A stretch of DNA of 59,367 nucleotides from Candidatus Poribacteria bacterium (GCA_022822085.1 JAJECK010000141.1:1-59367), one strand, 5' to 3'; positions 33,372 through 41,569 are shown, numbered from the stretch's first letter. A program made the numbers and translations. The notes: generated by a model not told the origin, from the letters alone.

Positions 33372-34010
33372 ATGAACATACTTGAGATGACAGATAAAGA
33401 ACTATATGAACTCGGTCATAAGGTACTTGCAGATAAACTTGGCACCGATCAGGTTGAACGGTTTATTCGCCAATGCAAACCGGGTGAGGGTGACTACTCC
33501 GTCGATCGCCATAAATTGTTAGCAAATCAGGGAGATATTGACACCATCGTCAAGCGGATTCAAGAGAGACGAAAAGCGAGAAAAGTAGAAGAAAGGGAAC
33601 GTGCTGAAAGATTCGCTGCACCTCAAAGCGAAATCCGAAAAATGACGGATATTGAAATTTTTGAAATCGGACTTAAAGTTCTCCTTGATAAACTTGGTGT
33701 TGCTGGATACTGGCGGTTTTTACAAAAGTGTCAAGAGGTTAACAGAGGTTATCCTATTAACTACATTCAAAACAAAGAGGATGCCGAAAAAGAAATTGCA
33801 CTTTACACGGCAGGTTTAACGCTTAATCCGAAAGTAGTCGAAGACTACATTAAACGCGGCAATGCCTATAATTACATCGGAGAATATGACAAAGCTATCG
33901 CAGATTATAGTGAAGCGATAAAACTTAAACCTGATTATGCTGAAGCTTACAGCAGTCGTGCAAAAGTCTATCTCAAAAAGTTGATTTTGAAAAACAATAA
34001 TATAAGTTAG
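33372..34010 (+). CDS. Unrecognised protein family, paralogue 2, with TPR C-terminus
   Basis: 212 residues from ATG 33372. The N-terminal 125 residues are paralogous to the preceding gene, with the same two units (MTDKELYELGHKVLADKLGT and MTDIEIFEIGLKVLLDKLGV) and a charged helix between them. The C-terminal 80 residues are two TPR-like helical pairs (KEIALYTAGLTLNPKVVEDY, GNAYNYIGEYDKAIADYSEA, IKLKPDYAEAYSSRAKVYLK), absent in paralogue 1. The protein ends abruptly in KKLILKNNNIS, so the TPR part may be truncated. It is convergent with the Cap4 gene. Confidence 0.62.
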   Translation: MNILEMTDKELYELGHKVLADKLGTDQVERFIRQCKPGEGDYSVDRHKLLANQGDIDTIVKRIQERRKARKVEERERAERFAAPQSEIRKMTDIEIFEIGLKVLLDKLGVAGYWRFLQKCQEVNRGYPINYIQNKEDAEKEIALYTAGLTLNPKVVEDYIKRGNAYNYIGEYDKAIADYSEAIKLKPDYAEAYSSRAKVYLKKLILKNNNIS

Positions 34011-34079
34011 TGGTTTACTACAGGCGATGCGCGTATAAAACTTAGCAACTGTATCAATCACTTATCACTTGACAAGGTA

Positions 34080-35519
34080 CTAGGTTGATATGAGGACTGT
34101 TGGAATATATCTATCTGTTGAAACCCATTCGTAGCATTGAATTTCACCAAGCGTATTCAAACGATGTCCCAAAAAAAGAGCAAACTGTGCAGGTCCAGCA
34201 AAGAAAAGGTGAATTTTCTTAGCTTGTGTTCTACTAATCAATTCTTGAATTATTGACTTCGCCTTTTGGACTGCCACGTTTGTTTGTTCATCTGATTGAA
34301 GAGCAGCGTTACTATATAAATAAAGTCGTTTTCCATTGAAATGTTTCGTTTCTAAGTATCGTTCTACATCTGCATTAGCAGTATCTTTCAGGATGGAAAT
34401 TCCCACTGCTATTTCATCATTTGATTCTCCATCTATAGATTGCTCCCAATGATAATCTGCTGTGTTTTCCTTAGCATGACTATTTGTCCACCAGATACCA
34501 TCTTTGGTTTGTATACCGATTGTAAAGCCAGAAACCGCAGAAAAAGTAGCACCAATTGCAATAGATGCAGATAGTCTGCGGTGTCCAATCAAATGTATGC
34601 GTCGAGTACGCTTTGTCGCAATTAACCATTCTTTTGTGGCACAGAGTTTGTCAGTAACCTTCCGGTTCCATTCATCTGTTGGGGGATAGTTACGATTGGT
34701 GCCTCCGAAAATGCTCTTCCAATCGAATTGGAGACAACCATCAGGACCTTTATCAATATTTTTTTCAAAGGCCGTGTGCATTCGAATAGTAAATTTTGCG
34801 CAGTCTTTTTCTGTGATTCCCTGCCAAATTGCGTTCTCTAGTTCGTGTCTATAGATTGATTGGTTCGTCCGTGATTTGACCAATTCTGTCAGTTGAGAAT
34901 AAGCGGCATCCGTAGATTTTCCTGACAACGTCCTAAATTCGGGAAAATAACGTTTCATCTCTTCAATAAATATTCCTCGTGCGTGTGTTTCTCCATCTAC
35001 GATACCAAGTTTAAAACGGACTTTTAAAAAGAGAAAATCAGCCATTTTTTTTGATTGCCCTCTGGACTTTACAACTTCAACAAAATCAGAATAGGAAATA
35101 TCTTGTATTTGCTTAACCGCATCATAGAATGAATAAGGATCTCGAACCCGTTTTAAAGAATTTGTGATTGGTTTGAGTTCGTCTGCAACTGATTGGCACA
35201 CTAGTACGAATTGCTGATGGGAATCCGGATCTTGCTGATCTATTTCCCGAAAGTTTTCAATCTCCTGCCAAAATTCATTCGGTTTTAAGCGATAGTTTTT
35301 GTATTCAACAAACTCGTGCCGAATACCAGCATCAGGAACAAAAAACTTCGCTTCAACATCACCTAAAGCTTCACGAATCATTTCTGTAAATCCATCTTGA
35401 GCAAGCCAATTGGGAATTTGGGTGATTGTTGAATTGAATTGGTATTGGAAGCCTTGTTCTGCGATATCACCTCCTCTAGCTTGCGGTGACAGTAGAGATG
35501 AAGGTTGTCGTTTCTGCAT
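34080..35519 (-). CDS. cap4: CBASS effector Cap4 (nuclease-SAVED)
   Basis: About 479 residues. The N-terminal domain has the DUF4297/PD-(D/E)XK outline: GGDIAEQGFQYQFNSTITQI, GDVEAKF (Asp54) and EFVEYKNYRL (Glu72, Lys74). The C-terminal half is a SAVED domain, with RRIHLIGHRRLSASIAIGAT, SAVSGFTIGIQTKDGIWWT and the closing KKIHLFFAGPAQFALFLGHR. In characterised systems SAVED binds a cyclic oligonucleotide and triggers dsDNA cleavage by the nuclease domain, killing the infected cell. The ATG at 35519 overlaps the Cap3 stop (TGATG), so it is translationally coupled; a TTG one codon upstream is unlikely to be used. Confidence 0.87.
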   Translation of the reverse strand: MQKRQPSSLLSPQARGGDIAEQGFQYQFNSTITQIPNWLAQDGFTEMIREALGDVEAKFFVPDAGIRHEFVEYKNYRLKPNEFWQEIENFREIDQQDPDSHQQFVLVCQSVADELKPITNSLKRVRDPYSFYDAVKQIQDISYSDFVEVVKSRGQSKKMADFLFLKVRFKLGIVDGETHARGIFIEEMKRYFPEFRTLSGKSTDAAYSQLTELVKSRTNQSIYRHELENAIWQGITEKDCAKFTIRMHTAFEKNIDKGPDGCLQFDWKSIFGGTNRNYPPTDEWNRKVTDKLCATKEWLIATKRTRRIHLIGHRRLSASIAIGATFSAVSGFTIGIQTKDGIWWTNSHAKENTADYHWEQSIDGESNDEIAVGISILKDTANADVERYLETKHFNGKRLYLYSNAALQSDEQTNVAVQKAKSIIQELISRTQAKKIHLFFAGPAQFALFLGHRLNTLGEIQCYEWVSTDRYIPTVLIST

Positions 35520-35989
35520 CAAATTATTTTCTCCTTTATCAACTCACATTCAAAAAATTGTCCATCTTGGAGAAAAACCGTTGCTGTTGCTTCAATTTCC
35601 TGGGGGGTTTTGAGCCGCACAATAATCAAGACAGCAAAATTTGCCCCGGTGTCAGAGTCGGTTACAATTTCCTGCATTGATTGGATGTCCTGTTGGCTCG
35701 GTATCGGTGGAAATGTAGGGTGTGAGTGCCATTCTCCGAGATAGTTAAATTTTCTATAGTTGTATCCTGTCTGTTTAAAAAACTTCTTTAAGGATCCAAC
35801 AGCGTCTCTTACTAAACGGAGAAAGAACAGAGCGTTTCCAAACTGTTTCTGAATAGTCAAGTCAACTATACGAAATTTCGCTTCATCAATGTGTTCTCCC
35901 ATGAGCACGCCACCGATTTCGCGTGCACCAGCTTTTTCAAGAGTAGGAATAAGCTTCTTTTGGATGTTAGTCGGTAGATAAATTATCAT
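35519..35989 (-). CDS. cap3: CBASS Cap3, JAB/MPN isopeptidase
   Basis: 156 residues of a JAB/MPN (Mov34) metalloprotease. Catalytic Glu24 lies in GAREIGGVLMGEH; the zinc motif is EWHSHPTFPPIPSQQD (His88, His90, Ser98, Asp101). In type II CBASS, Cap3 removes the conjugates that Cap2 makes between the CD-NTase C-terminus and target proteins. The start overlaps the end of cap2 by 23 bp and the stop overlaps the Cap4 start, which fits a single coupled operon. Confidence 0.88.
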   Translation of the reverse strand: MIIYLPTNIQKKLIPTLEKAGAREIGGVLMGEHIDEAKFRIVDLTIQKQFGNALFFLRLVRDAVGSLKKFFKQTGYNYRKFNYLGEWHSHPTFPPIPSQQDIQSMQEIVTDSDTGANFAVLIIVRLKTPQEIEATATVFLQDGQFFECELIKEKII

Positions 35990-37712
35990 TTTTCTGCTTT
36001 AAGATCAACTGCTCTATGAATTCAAGACTTTCATTGGTTTCCTTTTCTGATACTTCCAGTTCAGTTGGAATTGATTGGACATTCTTAAGATCTTTGGGAA
36101 TGGTATGGAACGGTTCTGTGAAAATCCACTCTCTGGTGAGGCCAATCAAGTATAGAGAATAAGGAAAGTTTGATGGCTCTCGTTCAATCAAAATATCAAG
36201 TGCCATTCGGGTAGCATTTGCAGCGATAACGGCAACATCCGCGTCACACGCTGCAATAGGTTCACCCTCAGAATTAACCGTAACATAATCTTCAGTTCCA
36301 TTTATCTCTTGAAGATCTAAACTCTCAAGATATTCATGGAGAGAAGAATGGGTAGTTATAGGATCTGGATCTTGATCGGGGCGAAATCGAGCTATCATTC
36401 CTCCAATTCCTCCTGCATAGATTTCGAACCAGACCAGAGGTTTCATCTGTTGACATGCCACAGTTGACAATTGGTTTAACACCTCGGGGTTAGCTGTGGC
36501 ATCAATGATGAGATCACATGCACCAAGTTGGGAAAGAATACTATCAACAATTCCTGCAGATTCTTGCCCTGTCAGCTTAAAACAGTAACTTTTCACGTTA
36601 ACATCTTGAGCAATAAGTTTCAATTGGTGTGTAATACCATCAACTTTGTGTTGCCCTACATCTTCCCAATTGAGTTCATGGCGGCAGATATTTTCCTGAA
36701 GAAACACGTCGTCGTCAACAAGGAGGAAGTCCCTGACTCCAGTTCGCGCTAGGGAAATGGCAATTTTACTGCCTGCCGAGCCAAGTCCAATGATTCCAAC
36801 GGTCTTACTGTTGAGATTAAAAAATTGCGGCAAAAGACGCGAATTTTCTTCATTACTATTGATATTTACCTGAGCGGAACGCTTCCATTTTTTCTCATTT
36901 GAGGTTAAGAATAGATGTAAACCTCCACTCTTATCAATGAATAGAGCAAGATTAGTTGACGTAGATTTGAGTTGTGAGATATCATAACCATGGGCTTCCA
37001 GAACACTGAAGGGTGAGTCCATACTTTCAAGTTTTAAAGCGTCGGCTTCCAGATTGGTCTTGAAGAAGTACCCTTCAATCTTGTTGGTGGTTTTTTTCAA
37101 TTCTGGCGGTAGTATAGAATGACACCAGATTTCACCATTAAGAGGAGAAAAACTTACTATAAAAGCGACTACATTTTCTCGAGAAGACATAACTTGAAAC
37201 TGAATGGTTCCCGACGATTTTTCTGGAAGTGATCGTGTATAAGAGGTAAGGGGCGCGTCAGCAATAAATCGGAAATGATTAAATCTTAATTCCTGACCTA
37301 ATGTAAGTGAATGTCTTGAGCGGGCAACAATTTGTGGTGAATCTTCTTCCGCAGGATTCTCAATTTCTAATAGTTTATGAGCACTTACAAGCATATCGGC
37401 ACCAGTAACTTTCTCGTGCCAATTGTCAGGTCCCCACTCAAGACAAAGTTCACCAGAACGGTACTGATGTGTTGACCAGTGTAGATTGACTTCGCGCGGA
37501 CACACAGTTGGTGGACTGGCAGGATAATTGGTTGGATAGAGCATGATTATCGGATAGTAGCGACCATGCACCTCAATATCAGCGACAAAGCATAATTTTG
37601 TGTCGTTATTCAATTTCCAGTCTGCTAACTTAAGCCAATCCTCCGTGGAAATCAATTTGGTAACTGCTTCTCGTTCTTTGTGCAATCTCGCGGGATTATT
37701 AAGGAACCACAT
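35967..37712 (-). CDS. cap2: CBASS Cap2, E2-E1 fusion ubiquitin-like ligase
   Basis: 581 residues. The N-terminal E2-like domain (about 15-120) has the catalytic-cysteine segment SGELCLEWGPDNW (Cys90). The C-terminal E1-like adenylation domain (about 300-540) has the nucleotide-binding GIIGLGSAGSK (307-317), DDDVFLQENICRHELNWEDV and, as probable E1 cysteine, GEPIAACDADVAV (Cys489). Cap2 activates the CD-NTase C-terminus and ligates it to other proteins, priming cyclic-nucleotide synthesis. The start overlaps the CD-NTase stop by one base (TGATG). Confidence 0.88.
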   Translation of the reverse strand: MWFLNNPARLHKEREAVTKLISTEDWLKLADWKLNNDTKLCFVADIEVHGRYYPIIMLYPTNYPASPPTVCPREVNLHWSTHQYRSGELCLEWGPDNWHEKVTGADMLVSAHKLLEIENPAEEDSPQIVARSRHSLTLGQELRFNHFRFIADAPLTSYTRSLPEKSSGTIQFQVMSSRENVVAFIVSFSPLNGEIWCHSILPPELKKTTNKIEGYFFKTNLEADALKLESMDSPFSVLEAHGYDISQLKSTSTNLALFIDKSGGLHLFLTSNEKKWKRSAQVNINSNEENSRLLPQFFNLNSKTVGIIGLGSAGSKIAISLARTGVRDFLLVDDDVFLQENICRHELNWEDVGQHKVDGITHQLKLIAQDVNVKSYCFKLTGQESAGIVDSILSQLGACDLIIDATANPEVLNQLSTVACQQMKPLVWFEIYAGGIGGMIARFRPDQDPDPITTHSSLHEYLESLDLQEINGTEDYVTVNSEGEPIAACDADVAVIAANATRMALDILIEREPSNFPYSLYLIGLTREWIFTEPFHTIPKDLKNVQSIPTELEVSEKETNESLEFIEQLILKQKNDNLSTD

Positions 37713-38707
37713 CAGGCAAACCCCCGGGGTTTATTGGGAGTTACAGGTCTGTTAGGAAAAGATGGTGATGTCAACCCTACAGGTGCTGCCAACAAACTTT
37801 CGGATTTTGTTCCTTTTGTTTCAGGAAACCGATCTCCAAAAATCTGTTGCCAGTGTTCGGTCGCTTTTTCTGGATCTGTTTCGTTTAACGCTTTTCGCCC
37901 AAGTTCGGCATGTTTTTTTACCTTGTTAAAAAAACCGTTGAAAGCATCTGATGTAATTCCATAGGTAACTGGAGTACCTGATCCGCCTGGATCTGCAATA
38001 GTTGGAACAATGTTTAAATCTACGTACGACTTGTACTTCTTGACAATCTCTTCAAAAGTTTTTACAAACAGTTCACCGTAGTAAGTTTCTACATAATCCA
38101 TACATTCAGCAATAATGCACTCAATAACAAATCCTTTGGGTTTCTTAGAAATAGTACGGTTTTCGCGTCTCCACCATTTGTTGAGTTTTACTAATGGCTT
38201 AAAGCGACCACTAGCTGCTTGGTTGGTTTCAGTCGTCCAAGTTGTATGCCTTGGCGGGTTGGTTAAAAGCCAACTTTCTTGTTTTCTATCAGGAATAAGG
38301 TACATTGCACCATAAGGTATTATCGGAACAACGTCCATGTCAGCTTTAGATGCTTCAATACCTACTGACCGGGCTTGTCTGCGGATGTTGGGATACTTTT
38401 TCTTCAAGGTTGTGTAAAGTAAGTCAACTACCTCTTTCGGTTCATCAGTCAAAGTGTGATTTGTCACAACGATAATATCAACATCTGGTCGTTCGGTCTC
38501 ACCTTTTTTGGAACGGGGACGAATAGCCGTATTTCGCTTATAAGAACCTGATAGGAAGGTATTCTTATAGTATTCTTTAAAGTCATCATCGTTTTTGAGA
38601 AAATCACGTAATTCTGTGTGGGCGGAAGAGGCGTTACTTTTAGTTGTAGGACTCGGTTCAATGTCACTCAGGAATTCAGTGAACCGAGCTTGTGGAATTG
38701 TCGGCAT
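37712..38707 (-). CDS. CBASS CD-NTase (cGAS/DncV-like nucleotidyltransferase)
   Basis: 331 residues. The Pol-beta-type active site has [14 protein letters not shown] (Gly-Ser at 54-55), [10 protein letters not shown] (Asp75, Asp77) and a third acid in [13 protein letters not shown]. The helical C-terminal lobe matches OAS/cGAS-like enzymes. The C-terminus is a flexible tail ending in RGFA; in type II systems the terminal residue is the point of conjugation by Cap2. The product is probably a cyclic di- or trinucleotide; SAVED effectors are often served by trinucleotides. GGAG lies 9 nt upstream of the ATG. It is the first gene of the operon. Confidence 0.88.
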   Translation of the reverse strand: MPTIPQARFTEFLSDIEPSPTTKSNASSAHTELRDFLKNDDDFKEYYKNTFLSGSYKRNTAIRPRSKKGETERPDVDIIVVTNHTLTDEPKEVVDLLYTTLKKKYPNIRRQARSVGIEASKADMDVVPIIPYGAMYLIPDRKQESWLLTNPPRHTTWTTETNQAASGRFKPLVKLNKWWRRENRTISKKPKGFVIECIIAECMDYVETYYGELFVKTFEEIVKKYKSYVDLNIVPTIADPGGSGTPVTYGITSDAFNGFFNKVKKHAELGRKALNETDPEKATEHWQQIFGDRFPETKGTKSESLLAAPVGLTSPSFPNRPVTPNKPRGFA

Positions 38708-38835
38708 AATTTCTTCTCCTTCGTCATAATACTTGATAACTTAATGATCAAGTAAAGATTCTTCTTCCCTAATGCTAAAGATGTATTGCTTTTAACGTCG
38801 TCTATTTAAATTCTTACTATCATCCCTACTAATGC

Positions 38836-38864
38836 ATTGTATCATATTTCAAATCGTTTGTCAA
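38836..38864 (-). promoter_or_regulatory. Promoter of the CBASS operon
   Basis: Read on the minus strand: TTGACA (38864-38859), 17-nt spacer, TACAAT (38841-38836). This is a near-perfect sigma70 promoter 129 bp upstream of the CD-NTase ATG, leaving a leader of about 120 nt. It diverges from the restriction-modification promoter 40 bp away. Confidence 0.72.
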
Positions 38865-38895
38865 ATTTTCCATTATGTTAACAATTAAATTTAAT

Positions 38896-38917
38896 TTACT
38901 TGTCACCTTACAAGTAA
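38896..38917. promoter_or_regulatory. Perfect palindrome over the R-M promoter -35 box
   Basis: TTACTTGT (38896-38903), 6-nt spacer, ACAAGTAA (38910-38917). It covers the -35 element of the promoter that faces the methyltransferase gene and lies 32 bp from the CBASS promoter. The position is that of a repressor or controller-protein operator. No C-protein gene is adjacent, so the DNA-binding protein is unknown. Confidence 0.5.
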
Positions 38918-38929
38918 ATATTGTATAAT
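38900..38929 (+). promoter_or_regulatory. Promoter of the restriction-modification genes
   Basis: TTGTCA (38900-38905), 18-nt spacer, TATAAT (38924-38929), 35 bp upstream of the methyltransferase ATG. The -35 element lies within a perfect palindrome. Confidence 0.65.
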
Positions 38930-38964
38930 GTATAGATATTATTCAGTTGAGGAAATGCAGCAAA

Positions 38965-39798
38965 ATGTACTTTCAGAAGTGCTTAGGAGAAAAAGTGTAT
39001 TTTAGTGACGAACAATCCACAATAATCAACGAAGATGTCCTGACGACCCGCGCTATCGAAAAGGATAGTGTTGATCTTATTGTCACATCCCCACCATACA
39101 ACGTTGATATAAAATATAACTCAAATGACGATGCACTCTCCTATACCGACTATCTCACCTTTTCCAAAGATTGGTTTTCCCGATGCTTGCAGTGGCTAAA
39201 ACCTGATGGACGTTTCTGCCTTAATATTCCTCTAGACAAAAACAAAGGTGGTCAACAACACGTCGGTGCGGACTTAACAAAGTTAGCAACCGGGATTGGA
39301 TTTCAATACCACTCTACAATTGTTTGGAACGAAGGCAACATATCAAGGAGAACCGCTTGGGGTTCATGGTTGAAGGCATCCGCGCCTTATGTTATTGCAC
39401 CTGTGGAGTTAATAGTCATTCTTTACAAGGATCAGTGGAAAAAAACAAGTGGTAGTGGCGAATCGGATATGAACAAAGAGGAATTCATGGAATGGACAAA
39501 CGGTCTCTGGACTTTCCCAGGTGAAAGCAAAAAACGGATTGGTCACCCCGCACCGTTTCCAATTGAGTTACCACGTCGATGCATTAAACTTTTTAGTTTT
39601 GTAGGTGATACAGTCCTTGATCCTTTTATGGGAAGTGGGACTACGTTAGTTGCTGCACATTTGAATAATAGAAATGGTATTGGAATTGAAGTTGATGAGG
39701 GGTACTGCAAACTTGCTAAAGAACGTTTAGATGAAGTCACGAAACAATTGAGTCTATTTGAAGAAGAGGATAAATCGGATGGCAAAAACGATTCGTGA
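38965..39798 (+). CDS. DNA methyltransferase (N4-cytosine/N6-adenine, beta class)
   Basis: 277 residues from ATG 38965 (a TTG at 38947 is in frame). Motif IV TSPPYN is at residues 41-46, before the SAM motif DPFMGSGTTL near residue 220, i.e. the beta-class order of amino-methyltransferases. Other conserved parts are LKPDGRFCLNIPLDKNKGG, TIVWNEGNISRRTAWGSW and IGHPAPFPIELPRRCIKLF. It modifies an exocyclic amino group in a specific sequence, protecting DNA from the HNH endonuclease encoded by the overlapping next gene. Its codons 11-33 are the source or sister of the 69-nt copies at 32708 and 33293. Confidence 0.88.
   Translation: MYFQKCLGEKVYFSDEQSTIINEDVLTTRAIEKDSVDLIVTSPPYNVDIKYNSNDDALSYTDYLTFSKDWFSRCLQWLKPDGRFCLNIPLDKNKGGQQHVGADLTKLATGIGFQYHSTIVWNEGNISRRTAWGSWLKASAPYVIAPVELIVILYKDQWKKTSGSGESDMNKEEFMEWTNGLWTFPGESKKRIGHPAPFPIELPRRCIKLFSFVGDTVLDPFMGSGTTLVAAHLNNRNGIGIEVDEGYCKLAKERLDEVTKQLSLFEEEDKSDGKNDS
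38995..39063 (+). repeat. Methyltransferase 5'-end segment, full-gene copy C
   Basis: The 69-nt counterpart of copies A and B, here part of the intact gene and followed by the catalytic region (SVDLIVTSPPYNVDI). The 26-nt core is at 39018-39043. Confidence 0.85.
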
Positions 39799-40372
39799 AC
39801 TTGTGCTGGAGTATTTCAAAGAGCATCCGAACGCAGAACTTCCACACGGTCCTGTAGTTGATTGGGTAACAGAGCAGTATGAAAAGGAACATGGAAATCC
39901 TCCTCGAGACCCGTGGCGAACCATCAGACAGTTACATCAAGATGGAAAACTGATTAAGATTAAAAAAGGGGTATACAAGTACGATCCGAGTTATGTACAC
40001 GAAGTTGTGTTGTTTGAGTTTTCCCCGCGGGATAGAGAAGCCATTTTTGAACGCGATGACCACCGTTGTGTTGTCTGTGGACGGGGACGTAAAGACGGTG
40101 TTGAACTTGCTGCAGACCATATTAAGCCGAAAGATAAAGGTGGTACAAACACAATTGATAACGGACAAACTCTCTGTTATGAACATAACTTGCGCAAAAG
40201 TAACTATTCCCAAACTGAAGCGGGTAAAAGGTATTTCATTAGGATGTATCAGACAGCATTGAAAAATCAAGATGAGAAGATGATTGCATTTTGCCAATCT
40301 GTTTTTGATGTTTACGATGAACATGATGTTGACAGGCATATTGACCGTCCCGACATAAAAAATTTAGTCTGA
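39779..40372 (+). CDS. HNH restriction endonuclease (probable Type II partner)
   Basis: 197 residues from ATG 39779, overlapping the methyltransferase by 20 bp. The N-terminal 70 residues form a winged-helix-like domain (TIRELVLEYFKEHPNAELPH, PWRTIRQLHQDGKLIKIKKG) that would give sequence recognition. The C-terminal HNH domain has CVVCGRG (Cys97, Cys100), the catalytic DHIKPKDKGGTNTIDN (Asp113, His114) and LCYEHN (Cys133, His136, Asn137). Gene order M then R in a coupled pair indicates a Type II restriction-modification system; the recognition site is unknown. GAGG lies about 9 nt upstream. Confidence 0.85.
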   Translation: MAKTIRELVLEYFKEHPNAELPHGPVVDWVTEQYEKEHGNPPRDPWRTIRQLHQDGKLIKIKKGVYKYDPSYVHEVVLFEFSPRDREAIFERDDHRCVVCGRGRKDGVELAADHIKPKDKGGTNTIDNGQTLCYEHNLRKSNYSQTEAGKRYFIRMYQTALKNQDEKMIAFCQSVFDVYDEHDVDRHIDRPDIKNLV

Positions 40373-40383
40373 TTTTGTTTTGA

Positions 40384-40412
40384 TTGACTGTTTACAGCAA
40401 ATATGTTATTAT
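40384..40412 (+). promoter_or_regulatory. Promoter of the DUF262 gene
   Basis: TTGACT (40384-40389), 17-nt spacer, TATTAT (40407-40412), directly after the HNH stop codon and 129 bp upstream of the DUF262 ATG. It would give that gene its own transcript. Confidence 0.55.
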
Positions 40413-40540
40413 TTCTTACAAGTAGTTATGTTAGAGCACAGTTAGTAATGGACTACCTTTTTATTTAAGCAAAAACATCAGGGCGATTATAAGATTGTAG
40501 GTGCATTATATACAGAAATGTAAAAACTTGGAGGAATATT

Positions 40541-41569
40541 ATGAAGACAACAGCGAATAATAAAACAATACGCGAATTACTGACAGCTATTCGGAACCAA
40601 ATTTTAGTTCCGAGTCCTGAGTTTCAAAGAAATTTAGTATGGTCGAATAAACACAAGAGTGCTTTTATTGAAACAGTTTTACTTGGATATCCTTTTCCAG
40701 AAGTATATATCGCTGCGGGTGAAGTAGATCTTGATACAGGACAGGGGACAGAAATGTTAGTAGATGGTCAACAAAGGCTTATGACGTTAAAACAGTATGT
40801 TGATGGATCTGAAGATTTGAATTTGTCGGGTGGAGTAATCCCATTTGCAGAACTTAGCGATGATCAAAAAAAGAGTTTCTATAATTATCCAGTTGTAGTT
40901 CGAGACTTGGGACAATCAAGTATAACTGAAATTAAGGAAATCCTTCAACGGATTAACTCAATGAAGTATTCTCTAAATGCTATGGAGATAAATAATGCAA
41001 GATATGATGGGGAAATAAAACAATTTGCTGAAAAACTTTCTCAAGACTCCTTTTTTGCAAAACATCGAGTCTTTAGTAAGACTGATGGCAAGAGTATGAA
41101 TGATGTTTCTTTCACTTTGTCTGTGGTAATTACGGCAATGTTAACTTATTTTAATTTAGAGAAAGAATTTGAAAGTTATCTTTACCACTATAACGATGAA
41201 TTTGAAGAGAAACAGAGATTAGAAACTGAATTTCAAGAGGTTTTTCAGTTTATAGATGAGTGTAATTTTCATAAAGATTGCCGCGCGTGGAGAAAACCGG
41301 AATTATTCACTTTGCTTGTAGAGATTCACAGGGCACTATTTAAAGCGAAGAAAAACATTAAACCAATAGAAGTAGGCAAACGACTTCAAAGGTTTTATGA
41401 CTTGGTAAATAAATTAGCGCGAACAGATGAGGAAATTGGAACAAAACATAGCAGAATACAGGAATATTATCAGGCTGCCATTCAAGGAATTCAAAGTAGA
41501 TCGAACCGCATTAGAAGGGGAGAAATCATACAAGCAGTAATTAATGGAGATTTTGAGTATGATAAATAA
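40541..41569 (+). CDS. DUF262-domain protein (ParB/Srx-like, GmrS/SspE-related)
   Basis: 342 residues. TIRELLTAIRNQILVPSPEF, QRNLVWSNKHKSAFIETVLL and the signature LVDGQQRLMTLKQYVDG define DUF262, the nucleotide-hydrolysing domain of GmrSD-type and SspE-type restriction factors. The HNH DUF1524 domain usually fused at the C-terminus is missing; the C-terminal half is helical without a known nuclease motif. It may be a stand-alone defence component next to the R-M pair. GGAGGAAT is well placed before the ATG. Confidence 0.82.
   Translation: MKTTANNKTIRELLTAIRNQILVPSPEFQRNLVWSNKHKSAFIETVLLGYPFPEVYIAAGEVDLDTGQGTEMLVDGQQRLMTLKQYVDGSEDLNLSGGVIPFAELSDDQKKSFYNYPVVVRDLGQSSITEIKEILQRINSMKYSLNAMEINNARYDGEIKQFAEKLSQDSFFAKHRVFSKTDGKSMNDVSFTLSVVITAMLTYFNLEKEFESYLYHYNDEFEEKQRLETEFQEVFQFIDECNFHKDCRAWRKPELFTLLVEIHRALFKAKKNIKPIEVGKRLQRFYDLVNKLARTDEEIGTKHSRIQEYYQAAIQGIQSRSNRIRRGEIIQAVINGDFEYDK

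Noticed and set aside
34080-35522. TTG 35522 as the Cap4 start
   Set aside because: The adjacent ATG at 35519 overlaps the Cap3 stop in the usual TGATG manner and is the better start.
39665-39677. TAGAAATGGTAT in the methyltransferase gene as a MITE end
   Set aside because: It is in the middle of an intact coding sequence, has no matching partner end nearby, and the encoded residues fit the family.
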